Assembly: GCA_018993265.1 (NCBI GenBank)
Contig: JAGKSW010000109.1
Location: forward strand, 1-64,000
Source: Nostoc sp. TH1S01
GTDB lineage: Bacteria; Cyanobacteriota; Cyanobacteriia; Cyanobacteriales; Nostocaceae
Length of the DNA stretch: 64,000 nucleotides
Reading direction: 5' to 3'
The translations under genes were made by a program, and so were the position numbers. The notes beneath the pieces were generated by a model. The model saw only the letters and a program-made list of their open reading frames with translations, was not told the DNA's origin and made no database searches. Positions 13,931 to 28,900 of this stretch are shown here, in pieces (the first letter of the stretch is position 1; each line of letters starts with the position of its first letter).

Positions 13931-16900
13931 TTAGATGTTGGCTTGCTCAATCAAAGCTTTTAACCGTTCGGCTAAAACCTGAACGTGAGGTTGAGTCATC
14001 ATTGTGGTATGGTTACCAGGTACAAATTGAACATCCACTGGTGCAGCAGAAAACTTGTTCCAGCCCCATGCTGAATCCTGCAAAATCTCAGAAGGTAATT
14101 CACCGATAGGCTCTTCAACAGAAGTTTCACTGGAGCGTAACAGCGTAATTCGGGTTGGATAAACCTGTTGTGGTACATAATTCATGAGAGAGTTAGTTTT
14201 AAGAACTTGCACTAGATTGTTAAGCTGCGTAATATCAGCATCGGGAGGCAGAATATCAACCATTTTTAAACGCTGTAGAACGTATTTTAGTTGCTCCTCC
14301 CAAACCAAAGATTGAAGAATATCGTCAGAAATATCCAAGTTTTTTGCTAAGAAACGTTCTATCGATCTGGCAAACTCAGCCAGCCATCTAGCATCATCCC
14401 AATCAAAACCTATTGGCTTTTCTTGGTAAAACGGTGCTGTACTATCAAGAATGGCAACCAGAGCAACTTCATGTCCTTTGTGAAGTAGCTGTTGAGCCAT
14501 TTCAAAAGCTATTTTTCCTCCAAAAGAATGGCCTGCTAAGAAATACGGCCCTTGTGGTTGAATATCTTGTAGTGCTTGAATGTACTGGGTAGCTATATCC
14601 TCAACTTGGGTGATATCTGCAAAACTATTGGCTTGGAAACTGTAAAATGGTTGGTCTTCTCCCAGACAACGGGCTAAATTATACAAGTAGAAAGGAGTAC
14701 CACCAGCTCCTGGAAGGCAAAACAAAGGTGGCTGAGAACCATTCGGTTGAATTGCTACCAGACAAGACTCATTAGAGTAATCCAAATCTTTTTGGACAAT
14801 TGTCGCTAACTGTTCGATAGTGGGATTTTGCAAGAAGGTTGCTAAGGAAATATCTTTACCAAACTGCTGTTTAATTTGAGCCATTAGGTAAAGAGCTACA
14901 AGGGAATGACCACCGAGGTCAAAAAAGTTATCTTGTACTCCTACCTTGTCGATTTTGAGAATCTTTAACCAGAGTTGAGTTAGTTGCAGTTCTAAGTGGT
15001 TACGAGGCGCAACAAAACTATCTGAATTACTGGTGCTAGAAGGTGCAGGTAAAGCACGGCGGTCTATTTTGCTGTGAGTAGTTAGTGGCAGTGCTTTTAG
15101 GAAAACAAAAGCATTAGGTATCATGTACTCTGGCAGCTTTGTTTTCAGGAATTGCCGTAGTTCGTTGTTTGTCGGTGACGCTTCTTTTTGCGGCACGATG
15201 TAGGCGACTAAGCTTTTATCGCCTGGGATATCTTCACGGACGATGACACAACATAGTTGCACATCATTATGTTGGCTTAGTACAGCTTCAATCTCACCTA
15301 ACTCGATCCGGAAGCCCCGAACCTTAACTTGATTATCAATGCGTCCCAGGTATTCAATGTTGCCATCAGGTAAATAGCGTGCTAAATCCCCTGTTTTGTA
15401 TAAGCGGGAATTTCGGTCAGCACTAAACGGGTTGGGAATGAATTTCTCGTTCGTCAATTCTGGACGGTTAAGGTAGCCTTGTGCCAAACAGTTACCGCCA
15501 ATATGCAACTCTCCTGGCACACCTACAGGTACTGGTTGTAGGTGAGAGTCAAGAATGTATACAGTTTTGTTAATTAGAGGACGACCAATAGGAACTGTGG
15601 TGAGATTGGTGTCTTCACCGAACTGCGGAGGAATTTCAAACAGGGTTGCTGTGATAGTTGCTTCTGTGGGGCCATAAGCATTGAGCAGCCGAACATCAGA
15701 CATTGGGAGTTGTTGCCAAAGAGCAACATATTCGGGTAGCATCGCTTCTCCACCAACAGGCATCAGCCTCAGTTGACTATTCTCATTTGTTACTTGTGTT
15801 GTCGCCCACTCTTGAGTCAATTGTTGCCAATAAGCTGTTGGGAGATTAACGACAGTAAGTCCAAAATCGGAAATTATTTGATGTAACTTTGTTGGAGTCC
15901 ATACATCCGAACCTCGCAGCAACAAGGTCGCGCCAACCGTTAGTGTAGTAAATATCTGCTCCCATGAGGGATCGAAGTTGATTGAGGTAAACTGGAGTAC
16001 ACGATCGCTTGGCACAAGTCCATAAACCTCTTGTGTAATACAGCAGTGGTTAGCGATCGCGCCATGTGAAACCATAACTCCTTTCGGTCTGCCCGTAGAA
16101 CCAGAGGTATAAATTACATAAGCCAAGTTAGCTTTTTGCACGCCAGAGATGGGATTGTCCTGGCTGTACTTAGAGATTAAATGCCTATCAGTATCCAAAC
16201 AAACAACATTTGCTCGATTCTCAGGTAGTCTTTCAACAAGATGCTGCTGGGTTGTTAGCACCACAACTTGAGCATCTTCTAACATAAAGCTCAAGCGCTC
16301 TTGGGGATATTCTGGGTCAAGCGGCACACAAGCTCCACCCGACTTGAGAATGCCAAGTAGTCCCACCAACATCTCTAATGAACGTTCTACACATAACCCG
16401 ACCAGCACATCTGCTCCCACACCCAAAGAGCGTAGGTAATGTGCTAATTGATTAGCCCGACAATTCAACTGCTGGTAAGTCAGTTGTTGATTGTCACATA
16501 CCACTGCTACTGCATCTGGGGTACGTTCAACCTGCGCTGCAAACAACTCATGGATGCACTTAACTTGAGAGTAATCTGTGTGAGTATGGTTCCATTCAAC
16601 TAATAACTGCTGTTGCTCTTGTTCAGAAAGAAGAGAGTGCAACTCGTAGCGTTCTTGTGGCTGGTTTGCCATTGCCGCCAAAGCGTTGAGATAGTATTCA
16701 CCAATTCTATTGATTTGTTCAGGACATAACTTTAAGGCATCGTACTGAAGTCGTAATTCTACTTCAGATGACCTGGGGTTCACACTGAATTGAGCGGCGA
16801 AAGTGAAATTAGTTTGTTCAAAAAACTTGACACCCAGTAGTTGCAAATTATCCAGTTCCAATACCTGTTGGTAGACATGAAAATGCACAAAGTTAAACGC

Positions 16901-19900
16901 CGTTTCAAATAAAGGCTCACCGCCCAAATTCCTTTGGATTTCTGCTAATGGATAGCGACGGTGTGGTAACCTTTCTCGTTCGGCGGCAAACACTTGCTGC
17001 ACTAGGTCTATCCATCTGCCCCCAGTCAATTCCAGGCGGAATGGCAAAGTATTGAGGAATAGTCCCAGGACTCGCTCACCATCGCTTTGTTCAGGTCGCC
17101 CGTTGGCTACTAAACCCGTTAGTACGTCTGACTGACCGCCCAGAAGACTTAACACTCGCAGATGAGCAGCCAACAGCACACTCTTGAGTGGAACTTCTGC
17201 GGATTGAGCCAGTTGTTTTAAGCTTTCAGAAATTTGCGGAGATAAAGTTACGTCTTGTACGCCAACTTCTGAAACGTTAGTATTTGTTGGTACAGAAGAC
17301 CAGCGAGGTATTTTAGTGAAAGTGCTGTCCTGTAACTTTTCATTCCAGTATTGCTGAGTTGAAGATGAAGCGATCGCTTGTTGCTCTAAGGCGACAAAAT
17401 CCCGGTATGCAATACTTAATGGTAGCGATACATAATTGGCTTGTTCGCCTAAAAGCGATAAATAACGGCTAAACAACTCAGTCATCATTGAGGAAACACT
17501 CCACCCGTCCAGAATCGCGTGGTGGCAACTCAAAGTGAGATTAAATGTCTCCTGTGTACGACGATGAACAAAGAAGCGTAATAGAGGAGCTTGAGTCCAA
17601 TCAAAATGCCGTTTCTTTTCGGCTTCAAACCAAGTAGTTAAGGCTTCTTCTTGCTGGGAATGATTCAAGTGACACCAATCTTCCACCTGCAAGGGAAGCT
17701 CAACTTGCTGATGAACTAGTTGCAACGGAATACTGAAGTTACTCAGGTCGAATGAAGTCCGCAATACAGCATGATGATTGACTAAATCTTGGACAGCAAC
17801 TTGCAAAAGTCGAACATCAAGATGGGTTTTGAGATGAAAGCTGCTAATTTCGTGATATAATGCGCTATCTTTTTTGTACTCACTGTGGTAGAGCATTCCC
17901 ATTTGCAGCATAGCAAGGGGATAGGCATCTTCTACGCCATCGGGTAAACGTTCTTTATCTGCTATCGCGATCGGGCTAAATGGTTGAGTTGATGATAATT
18001 GTGTAAGATTCTGCTCTTGGGTTTTGAGTTCTTGAACTAGCTGGGTAATTGTTTGATGTTGGAATAGCTGTGCAAGAGAGATACTCAAACCTTGTTCTTT
18101 AGCTTCAGACAGCACTTGAATGCTACGAATAGAATCTCCACCTAAAGCGAAATAGTTATCATTGATACCGACTTGCTCGACACCGAGAACCTTAGCCCAA
18201 ATAGCGGCTAATATTTTTTCTTCTCTTGTGCTAGGCGCGACAAAAACATCTTCTAGTTCTGGTCTGGCGCTGTCAGGTGTAGGTAAAGCGCGACGATCAA
18301 CTTTACCATTTGCCGTCAGTGGTAGAGATGCTAACTGTACAAAAGCACTTGGCACCATGTAACTTGGCAGTTGGCTGCTGAGAAAGCGACGTAACTGGGC
18401 GGTTGTGAGCGATTGTTCCGCCTGTGGTACTACATAAGCAACTAAACGTTTGTCGCCTGGTTCGTCTTCGCGCACCACCACCACACATTCCCACACATCT
18501 GGATGAGTTGCCAATGCTGCCTCAATTTCTCCTAACTCAATCCGGAAGCCACGAATTTTGACTTGATTGTCGATGCGTCCTAAATACTCTAGCTCGCCAT
18601 TGGGCAAATAACGCGCCTTATCGCCAGTTTTGTATAGTCGCGCTTGGGGGTTTTTGCTAAAAGGATCAGAGATAAACCTTTGTTGTGTCAATTCCAGACG
18701 ATTGAGATAGCCATTTGTTACCCCAGCACCACCAACATACATTTCGCCCCCGACACCAATTGGTACTGGCTTTTGATGTTCATCTAGGACATACACCTGT
18801 AAGTCGGGGATCGGACAACCGATGACACTGGCTGTACTGTGCAAATCGGCTTTGCTCAGTGGGCGATAGGTAACGTGTATGGTAGTTTCTGTAATCCCGT
18901 ACATATTCACTAATTGGGGTCTTGTGTCGCCATGACGCTCAAACCAAGGTTGTAAACTCTTTAGTTCCAGTGCTTCGCCACCGAAAATTACTAAACGTAA
19001 GTTCAAGTCGTCAGCAGTTGCCATTGATTGTTCGGCTTGAATTAACTGGCGGAAGGCGGAAGGTGTCTGATTGAGAACTGTGACTTGTTCTTGACACAAT
19101 AAATGGTAGAAAGATTCAGGCGATCGCGTCACTAAGTATGGTACTACTACCAGTCGTCCACCATACAGCAATGCACCCCAAATTTCCCACACGGAGAAGT
19201 CAAATGCATAAGAGTGGAACATTGTCCACACATCATCAGAATTAAATTTATACCAAGCATCTGTAGCTGCAAATAGACGAGTTACATTCTTGTGATTAAC
19301 TAAAGTGCCTTTCGGTTGACCTGTAGAGCCTGAAGTGTAAATAACATAAGCTAAGTTATCAATTGTCAAATCACTAATGGGATTATCTTTGCTTTCAGTA
19401 CATATATTTTCCCAGTTAGTATCTAAGCAGACTACACGCGCCCCATGTTCTGGTAGTCCAGCGAGCAATTTCTCTTGACTCAACAGTACCTGCACTTGTG
19501 AATCATTCAGCATATAAGCCAAGCGTTCTTGGGGATATGTTGGATCTAAAGGTACATAAGCCCCACCCGCTTTGAGAATGCCTAGTAGTCCTACCACCAT
19601 TTCTATTGAGCGTTCCACACACAAACCGACCAGTACATCAGCTCCCACGCCCAAGGAGCGTAAGTAGTGGGCTAACTGGTTAGCACGACAGTTTAATTCC
19701 CAGTATGTAAGTTGTTTATTTTCATATACAACGGCTACAGCATTTGGTGTACGCTCTACCTGCTCCTCAAATAACTGATGGATGCACTTATCTACAGGAT
19801 AATCGAGGCTTGTATCGTTCCACTCGAAAATTAACTGCTGTTGCTCAGATGGTGTCAGCAAGGGCAATTGCGCTAGGTGCTGCTCTGGGTTAGCAATAAT

Positions 19901-22900
19901 ACCTTCTAGCAATGTTTGGAAATGACCCAACATTCGAGCGATCGCTCCATCATCAAAGCGGCTAGTATCATAGCTAATCTTCACCAACAATTGCTCACGG
20001 GCGATCGCAACTAAAGTTAGAGGATAATTGGTTTGTTCAATGCCGTGAATATTGTCTAGATTGAAACCGTAATTGTGCGATGGCATTGTCGCATCAACAG
20101 GATAATTCTCGAAGACAACAATACTCTCGAACAAAGACATTCCCCTGGGAACTTCGCTAATACCTTGAATCTCTGCTAATGAACTATATGAGTATTGTTC
20201 AGACTCAACTTGTTGCGCCTGTAAATCCTTCAATAAATCTAGCACTTGGGTATCTGCTGAAACTTGAACTCGCACTGGCAACGTGTTGATAAATAGCCCT
20301 ACCATCGACTCAATACCCACAAGAGATGGTGGACGACCAGATACAGCCGTACCAAACACTACATCTGTTTCTTGGCTGTAGCGACACAGCAGTATTGCCC
20401 AAGCTGCCTGTACTAAATTACTGATTGTCAATTGATGCTGTCGTACAAAAGACCCAACTGCGGCTGTTACTGGTACTGTTAACTGAATTTGCTGTTCGCT
20501 ATAGCTAACGTTGCCATTTTCCTGGTTTGGCAGTAGCTTATCGACTATTAAAGGAGTGGGAACGGTAAAACCTTGGAGTTTTTGCCTCCAGAATTTTTCA
20601 GCTAGAGCTAAATCTTGTTTCTGTAGCCAAGCAATATAGTTGCGGTAGTTTGTAGCTGATTGATAGTGTAAACTTTCACCCTGAGAAATTGCTTGATAAA
20701 AATAAAGCAGGTCTTTGAAAACTAAAGGTAACGACCAACCATCAAGCAATAAATGGTGATGACTCCAAACGAATTGATAACTATCGGTACTCAACTGAAT
20801 TAGATGCAGGCGCATTAGTGGTGCGACAGACAGTTGAAAACCTTGTTGTCGCTGTGACTTTAAGAAAAGCTCTAATTGCTGTTGCTGTTCTTGTACAGAT
20901 AGCTCTTGCCAGTTATAAACCTCTACAGTAACTTTGACCTGCCGATACACAACTTGCAGTGGCTGGGTCAATTGCTGCCAAACAAAACCAGTCCGCAAAA
21001 TTGAATGCTTTGCTACTACTTGCTGCCAAGCTTTTTCAAATGCTGTGACATCTAAATTACCTGTCAAAGTACAAATTACCTGCTCGAAATATACTCCTGA
21101 GTCTGGAGCATACAAACTCTCAAACAACATACCCTGTTGCATAGGAGAGAGCGGATAAATATCCTCAATATTGTGCCAGTTAGTTTGTACTCCTTGTTTC
21201 AATGCGGGTCTGACTAACAGTTGGTCTAGTTTTCGTTGGTCAAGCTTAACTAATGGAAAATCTGAAGGTGTATAACCGCCATTTTGGGGATCTAAACAAT
21301 GGGCAATTAGTTCTTGTAATGTTTTGACAAATTCTTGTGCTAAATTCTCAATTGTCTTGTGCTGATGGACATTTTTGCTGTAAATCCAATTTATTTGTAG
21401 TCGTTCCCCAGTAATAATGCTGCTGATGTCTAGTAGATGAGCGCGGTTATTATCTAAGCTATGCTCAACTCCAGCAGACTCATTAGCTAACTGCATCCAA
21501 GCAGATGTATTCAGAACTTGATCGAATTGACCCAAATAATTGAAGCTGATTTGGGCTTGTGGGAATGCCTGTAGTGTAGTGGCGATTTCTGCATTTTGGC
21601 ACAGATAGCGCAATAAGCCGTAGCCAATTCCCTTGTTAGGAATAGCGCGTAGTTGTTCTTTAACAGATTTTAAGGCATTTCCTAAATTGTCTGTGGCTCC
21701 CACTTCCATAAGCACAGGGAAGATGGTTGTAAACCAACCAACAGTGCGGGATAAATCGACACCATCAACGATATCTTCCCGCCCATGACCTTCTAAATTG
21801 AAAAGTACAGAGCTTGATTGAGTCCATTTACTCAACACTAACGCCAAGGCAGTTAGTAGCACATCGTTAATCTGAGTATTGTAAGCCTTTGGTACATCTT
21901 GCAGTAAAGCACGAGTTTCAGCTTCGTTTAAATACACTAATACGGTGTTGGCAGATGCAACGGTGTTTGCCCCTCTGATATAGTCAACTGGAATCGAAGG
22001 AACGGCAAAGCGAGAGTTATTTAACCAATAAGCAACCTCAGATTTCAGAGTTTCTGACTGTGCATATTGAGTTAATTTCTCAGACCAATCTTTAAAAGAA
22101 GTTGTCTTGGCTGGAAGTTTAATGACTTGTCCTTGAGCAAGTTGCTGATAAGCTGTTTGCAAATCTTCTAATAATATCCGCCAAGAAACGCCGTCAATTA
22201 CCAAGTGGTGAATAATAATGAGTAATCGCGCTCTTTTGTCAATACCCAGATGAAAAAAGGCGACCTGCACTAAATTCTCTGACAGATTTAAACTCGCCTG
22301 AAGGGAAGCGGCTTGAGCTTCAATAGCTGCTTGTTGCTCACTTTCTGGAAGTGTCGATAAGTCGATGTAAGAGAAAGCAACACTATCATTTGGAGTAGAG
22401 TAGATTTGTTGCCAAGTAGACTCAGACTGTGTAAAACGCAAGCGTAGAGCATCATGATGTATCAGTAATTGCTGTAATGCTTGCTTTAATAACTCTGCCT
22501 TGAGGTCAGATGGTACTGAAATGAGAAATGATTGATTAAAGTGGTGCGGCTGGGAGAGATTTTGTTCAAAGAACCAGTGCTGAATCGGGGTTAGAGGTAA
22601 TGTTCCTGTGACTAATCCTTGTTCTACTGCGATCGCCTCGATTGTACCTGCTACTGCTGCCAATTGAGCGATCGTTTGATTGCCAAACAGTTGCTTGAGA
22701 CTTAGTTGCAGCCCTGCTTGCTTTGCTTTCGCCAGAATTTGGATGCTGAGGATCGAATCTCCACCGAGTTCAAAGAAGTTATCGTTAATACCAACTTTCT
22801 CTACTCTCAGAACTTCTGCCCAAATCTGCGTTAGTATTTCTTCAATTTGATTACGGGGCACTACAAAACTGTCTGCTAGTAATTCAACTGAGTTTGGTTC

Positions 22901-25900
22901 AGGCAAGACACGACGGTCTATTTTGCCATTGGGAGTTAAAGGTAAAGATCCCAGGATAACGAAAGTATGCGGCACCATGTACTGTGGCAGTTGCCCAGAG
23001 AGGAAAGAGCGCAACTGGCTAATTGAGAGTTCACAACCCTGCTTTGTTACTACGTAGGCGACTAGACGTTTCTCACCAGGGCTATCTTCACGAGCGATGA
23101 TACAAGATGCTTGCAAATCGCTATGCTGGCTCAATACCGCTTCAATTTCCCCTAACTCAATGCGGAAACCCCGAATTTTTACTTGGTTATCGATGCGTCC
23201 CAGGTATTCAATATTACCATTTGGTAAATAGCGGACTAAATCCCCAGTTTTGTACAGGCGACCAGCATCAAACGGGTTAGGAATGAATTTCTCTTGTGTT
23301 AATTCTGGACGGTTGAGGTAGCCTCTTGCCAACCCCGCACCACCGATGTGTAACTCTCCTGGTACACCTACGGGAACTGGCTGTAGATATTGGTCAAGAA
23401 TGTAGACTTGTGTATTAGATATTGGGCGACCGATGGTTGGTGAAGTGGTTGCACCTTGCTCTATTAAGCTAAAAGTTGAGTAGGTAGTGTCTTCGGAAGG
23501 GCCATAGAGATTGAATACACGCTTAACTCGACTGCGCTGATAAATTTGCTGCACAAGTTGATTTTGCAGAGGTTCACCAGCTAAATTAACTGTGCATACC
23601 TGCTGTGGTAAATTATCATCTCGAATTAATTGCGCGATCGCACTTGGGACTGTATTAATCAGAGTAACTTGGTTAGCAGCGCTCATGGTGGGTAAGTGCA
23701 AAGCATTTTGAGCTAAAATGACTTTTCCGCCAACGCTGAGAGTCACAAACAACTCAAAAACTGACAGGTCAAAACAAATAGAGGTAGAAGCTAAGACACC
23801 AGCAAGCTCTTCTTTTGTAAAAACTCCTTTTGCCCAACTTACTAGAGCAACTGGACTATGATGCTCGATGGCTACAGCCTTTGGTCTACCTGTAGAACCA
23901 GAGGTATATAGTACATAAGCGAGGTTTGATGCTTTGACTTCGCTAACTTTAGGAATTTCGCTTGCTTGGTCAAACTTATAAGCATCAGTATCCAAATAGA
24001 CAATGTGAGCTTTATGCTCAGGTAGCTTTTCAATTAAATGCTGCTGCGTGAGTAATACTGGAACTTGAGCATCTTCTAACATGAAGCGCAAACGCTCAGT
24101 TGGATACTCAGGATCGAGTGGCACATAAGCCCCTCCCGCCTTGAAAATACCCAGTAGCCCCACAACCATTTCTATTGAGCGTTCTACACAAATGCCTACC
24201 AGCACATCTGGTTTTACACCTAATGAGCGCAAGTGACGCGCCAACTCATCAGCGCGAGTGTTCAACTGCTGGTATGTCAGTTGTTCGCCTTCAAACACCA
24301 GTGCCACTGCATTTGGGGTACGCTCTACCTGCTCCTCAAACAACTGATGGATACACTTATCACCAGGATAATCGGCCTGAGTATCATTCCACTCCACTAA
24401 TAACTGTTGTTGCTCAGTTGTTGTCAGTAAAGGTAATTGGCAAATCTTCTCTTGAGGGTTAGCAACAATACCTTCAAGCAATGTGACAAAATGACCAGTT
24501 AATCGCTCGATGGTAGACGCATCAAACAAATCTGTATTGTATTCCCACGCACCCACCAGTCCAGTGGCCGTGTTTTCCATTCCCAAAGTCAAATCAAATT
24601 TAGCCGTTGCACTTTCTAGCACCAGTGGGCTGACATTTAACCCTGCTAACTCTAATTGAGACGTAGGCTCATTCTCAAGCACAAACATCACCTGAAATAG
24701 TGGTGCATGGCTGAGATCCCGTTCTGGCTGCAATGCCTCGACTAGCATTTCAAAAGGCAAATCCTGATGGCTGTATGCTTCCATCGCCATTGCACGCACA
24801 CGCCCCAGTAACTCGCTAAAGCTAAGATTGCCTGAGACATTAGTACGCAAAACTAGAGTATTGACAAAAAAGCCAATTAACCCTTCTAGCTCAGAGCGAT
24901 CGCGGTTGGCGATGGGAGATCCAACTAAAATATCTTCTTGCCCTGTATAGCGGTAAAGAAGTGTATCATAAGCTGCCAACAGGGTCATAAAGACAGTACA
25001 ACCTTGCTCTTGGCTAAGTTTTTTCAGTTTTTGAGTTAACTCACCAGAGAGTGCAAACTTTTGATATGCACCTGAGAAAGTCTGCACAGCAGGTCTAGGT
25101 CTGTCAGTGGGAAGTGCTAATAAAGTTGGTGCATCTGCCAATTGTTTTTGCCAGTAATCCAATTGGTTTTGCAGTACATCACCTTGCAACCACTGTCGCT
25201 GCCAGAGCGCAAAGTCGGCATACTGAATTGGTAGTGGCGTTAAAGATGTTGGCTGACCTTGAGAATAAGCATTATAAAGCGATGCGAGTTCTTGGACAAA
25301 TACACCCATTGACCAGCCATCCGAGACAATGTGGTGCATACATACTAAGAATATATGTTCTGTCTGGGACAGCACTATTAATGTCGCTCTAACTAATGCT
25401 TGTGTTGCTAATTCAAACGGTTGATAAGCTTGTTGTTGCGCTAATTGTTGTGCAGCTATTTCTTGTTCGACTGTAGATAAATGCTGTAAGTCAACAACTG
25501 ATACGTTCCAATTTGTTTGTATTTCAATAACTTGAGTTGGCTGTCCATCAACGGCAATGAAGTTGGTGCGTAAGGCTTCGTGCCGATGAATAATTTCTAT
25601 TAAGCTTTGTTCTAAGGCAGTTTGATTGAGAGTGCCTACTAGATGCAAAGCTAAGGGGATGTTGTATAAAGCAGTGTTCGGCTCAAATTGGTCTAAAAAC
25701 CACAGCCGTGTTTGGGCAAATGATAATGGTAATTCAGCGTCTTTTGCCCGCCTTAAAATCGGTGGAGAAGTAAGTTCTAAGTTTTGTTGTTGTAATTGAC
25801 CAATAAGATGTGCTAATTGGTCAATTGTTGGTGCAGCAAACAATTCACGCAATGGTAATTCTACTTTGAAAATGTTACGGATGCGTGAAAGCAATTGCGT

Positions 25901-28900
25901 AGCTAGTAGCGAATGTCCACCCAGTTCAAAGAAGTTATCATGAATACCTACTGCCTCTAGTTTCAGCACTTGCGCCCAAATTTGTGCCAGTATTTCCTCA
26001 ACGGGTGTGCGTGGGGCTACATATTTGTCTTCATTGTATAAGTCTGGTGCAGGTAACGCTCGACGGTCTAGTTTGCCGTTGGGAGTTAGCGGTAAAGACT
26101 CCAAGATGACAAGGTTATTTGGCACCATGTAATCTGGAAGCTTTGCTTTCAGGTATTGCCGTAGTTCGCTGATGCTGGGTGTAAAGCCTTGTTGTGGCAC
26201 TATGTAGGCGACTAGGCGTTGCTCCCCTCTAGTATCTTCGCGGGGAATAACACAAGATGCTTGCACATAGTCATTTTGGCTGAGTGCGGCTTCAATTTCT
26301 CCTAATTCAATCCGGAAACCCCGGATTTTTACTTGGTTGTCGATGCGTCCCAAGTATTCAATGTTGCCATCTGATAGATAACGTGCTAAATCTCCTGTTT
26401 TGTAGAGACGGCCAGTGCCCAAGGGATTATTGATGAATCTTTCAGCCGTTAGTTCGTCACGGTTGAGGTAGCCTCTTGCCAACCCCACACCACCAATATG
26501 TAATTCTCCTGGTACACCTACAGGAACCGGTTGCAGATGGCGATCTAGAATGTAGACTTGTGTGTTGGCGATCGCTTTTCCAATGTTTGGTGATATCTGC
26601 TCTTGCTCCTTCTTAGCAACTACCAGCCCAGAAGTTGTCACAACAGTATTCTCGGTTGGGCCATAATTATTCACTACTTGGAAGGGAATTAAATCAGATG
26701 GATACTGATGAAGCTTATCTCCTCCAGTTAACATGGTTCGCAAAGCTAAACCTTCGGTCGGCCATGCCAAAGACAATAATTCCTCAGCCAGTGGTGTTGG
26801 CAGGAAACTGACAGTAATCTCGTTTGCAATCAACCAGTCTCGTAGATTCTCTAGAGAGCTAAGTAGTCGAGGTTCCACTAGGTATATACTTGCACCTGCG
26901 GTCAGGTAAGGCCATAACTCCCATACCGCAGCGTCAAACGCTGTTCCTGCTAATTGAGTAGCTTTATCTAATGAAGTGACTTTAAAAGCTTGTTGATGCC
27001 AGAATACCAAATTTAACAACCCTTGATGAGCAATCAGCACACCCTTGGGTTGACCTGTAGAACCAGAGGTATAAATTACATAAGCTAAATTAGTTGCTTG
27101 TGTCTCAGGGATTAGATTATTCTGACTGAACTGAGAAATTACAAGAGCGTCAGTATCTAAACAAACAATCTGTGCTTTCTGCTGTGCCAATCTATCAACG
27201 AGTAGCTGCTGGGTCAACAACACCCTAACTTGAGCATCTTCTAACATAAAGCGCAACCGCTCAGTGGGATACTCTGGGTCAAGTGGTAGATATGCTCCAC
27301 CTGCCTTGAGAATGGCTAGTAGTCCCACAACCATTTCTATAGAGCGTTCTACACAAATGCCTACCAGCACATCTGTCTCCACGCCCAAAGATTTGAGATA
27401 GTGCGCTAACTGGTTAGCACGGCAGTTTAATTGGTGATAAGTAATTTGGCGATCGCCAAACACCACCGCCACTGCATCTGGTGTACGCTGAACTTGCTCC
27501 TCAAACAACTGATGGATGCACTTATTACCAGGGTAATCGGTCTGAGTATTATTCCATTCGACAAGTAATTGCTGTTGTTCAGATGGTGTCAACAAAGGCA
27601 ATTGGGAAATTTTCTCCTCTGGGTTAGTAACGATTCCCTCAAGCAATGTCACAAAATGACCCGTCATGCGTTCAATGGTAGACGCATCAAACAAATCAGT
27701 GTTGTATTCCCACACACCCACCAGGCCAGTAGATGTCTGCTGCATTAATAAAGTTAAATCAAACTTGGCAGTTATACCTTCTACTTTCAGGTGATTGACA
27801 GTTAACCCAGTTAACTCTAATTCAGATATGGAAGTATTCTGGAGTGAAAACATCACCTGGAAAAGTGGTGTATAGCTAAGATCCCGTTCTGGTTGCAATG
27901 CTTCGAGCAGTATTTCAAAAGGTAAGTCCTGATGAGTATATGCTTGCATTGCCATGTCTCGAACACGAGTGAGCAATTCGCTAAAACTCGGATTGCCTTT
28001 CAAGTCGGTACGCATGACTAAGGTATTGACAAAAAAGCCAATTAACCCTTCTATCTCGGAGCGATCGCGGTTAGCAATGGGAGAACCCACCAATATGTCT
28101 TCTTGCCCAGTGTAACGATAAAGTAGGGTATCAAATGCTGCTAACAGCGTCATGAAAAAGGTGGTTCCTTGCTCTTGACTCAGTTTTACCAATCTATTCG
28201 TTAACTGGGCTGAAAGTGGAAACTCTTGATATGCGCCAGAGAAAGTCTGCACAGCAGGTCTGGGTCTGTCTGTGGGTAAAGGCAACAAAGTGGGTGCATC
28301 AGCTAGTTGTTGTTCCCAGTAATTGAGTTGACTTTGCAATACATTTCCTTGCAACCACTGTCTTTGCCATAAGGCGAAATCTGCATACTGCACAGTCAAT
28401 GGTGCTAGAGGTGACGGCTGACCCATTGAATAAGCATTGTAGAGTGCTGCTAGTTCTTCGATCAACACACCTATTGACCAACCATCCGAGACAATGTGGT
28501 GCATACACAGTAATAAGACGTGTTCTGTCTCGGACAGAACTACTAATGTTGCCTTAACTAATGCTCCCTGTACTAAGTCAAACGGTTTAGTAGATTCTTG
28601 TCGTGCTAATTGCTGTATAGCAAGTTCTCTTTGACTGTTTGGTAGATGTTGCAACTCGACAACACAGACTGTCCAATTTGTCTGTTGCTTAATAACTTGA
28701 GTTGGTTGTCCATCAATGACGACAAAGTTAGTGCGTAAAGCTTCGTGGCGATGAATAATTTCAATTAAGCTTTGTTCTAAGGCAGCTTGATTAAGCGTTC
28801 CCAGAAGACGCAAAGCTACAGGTATGTTGTAAAAAGAACTATTTGGTTGTAACTGGTCTAAAAACCACAAACGCTGTTGAGCAAACGACAGTGGTAACTC

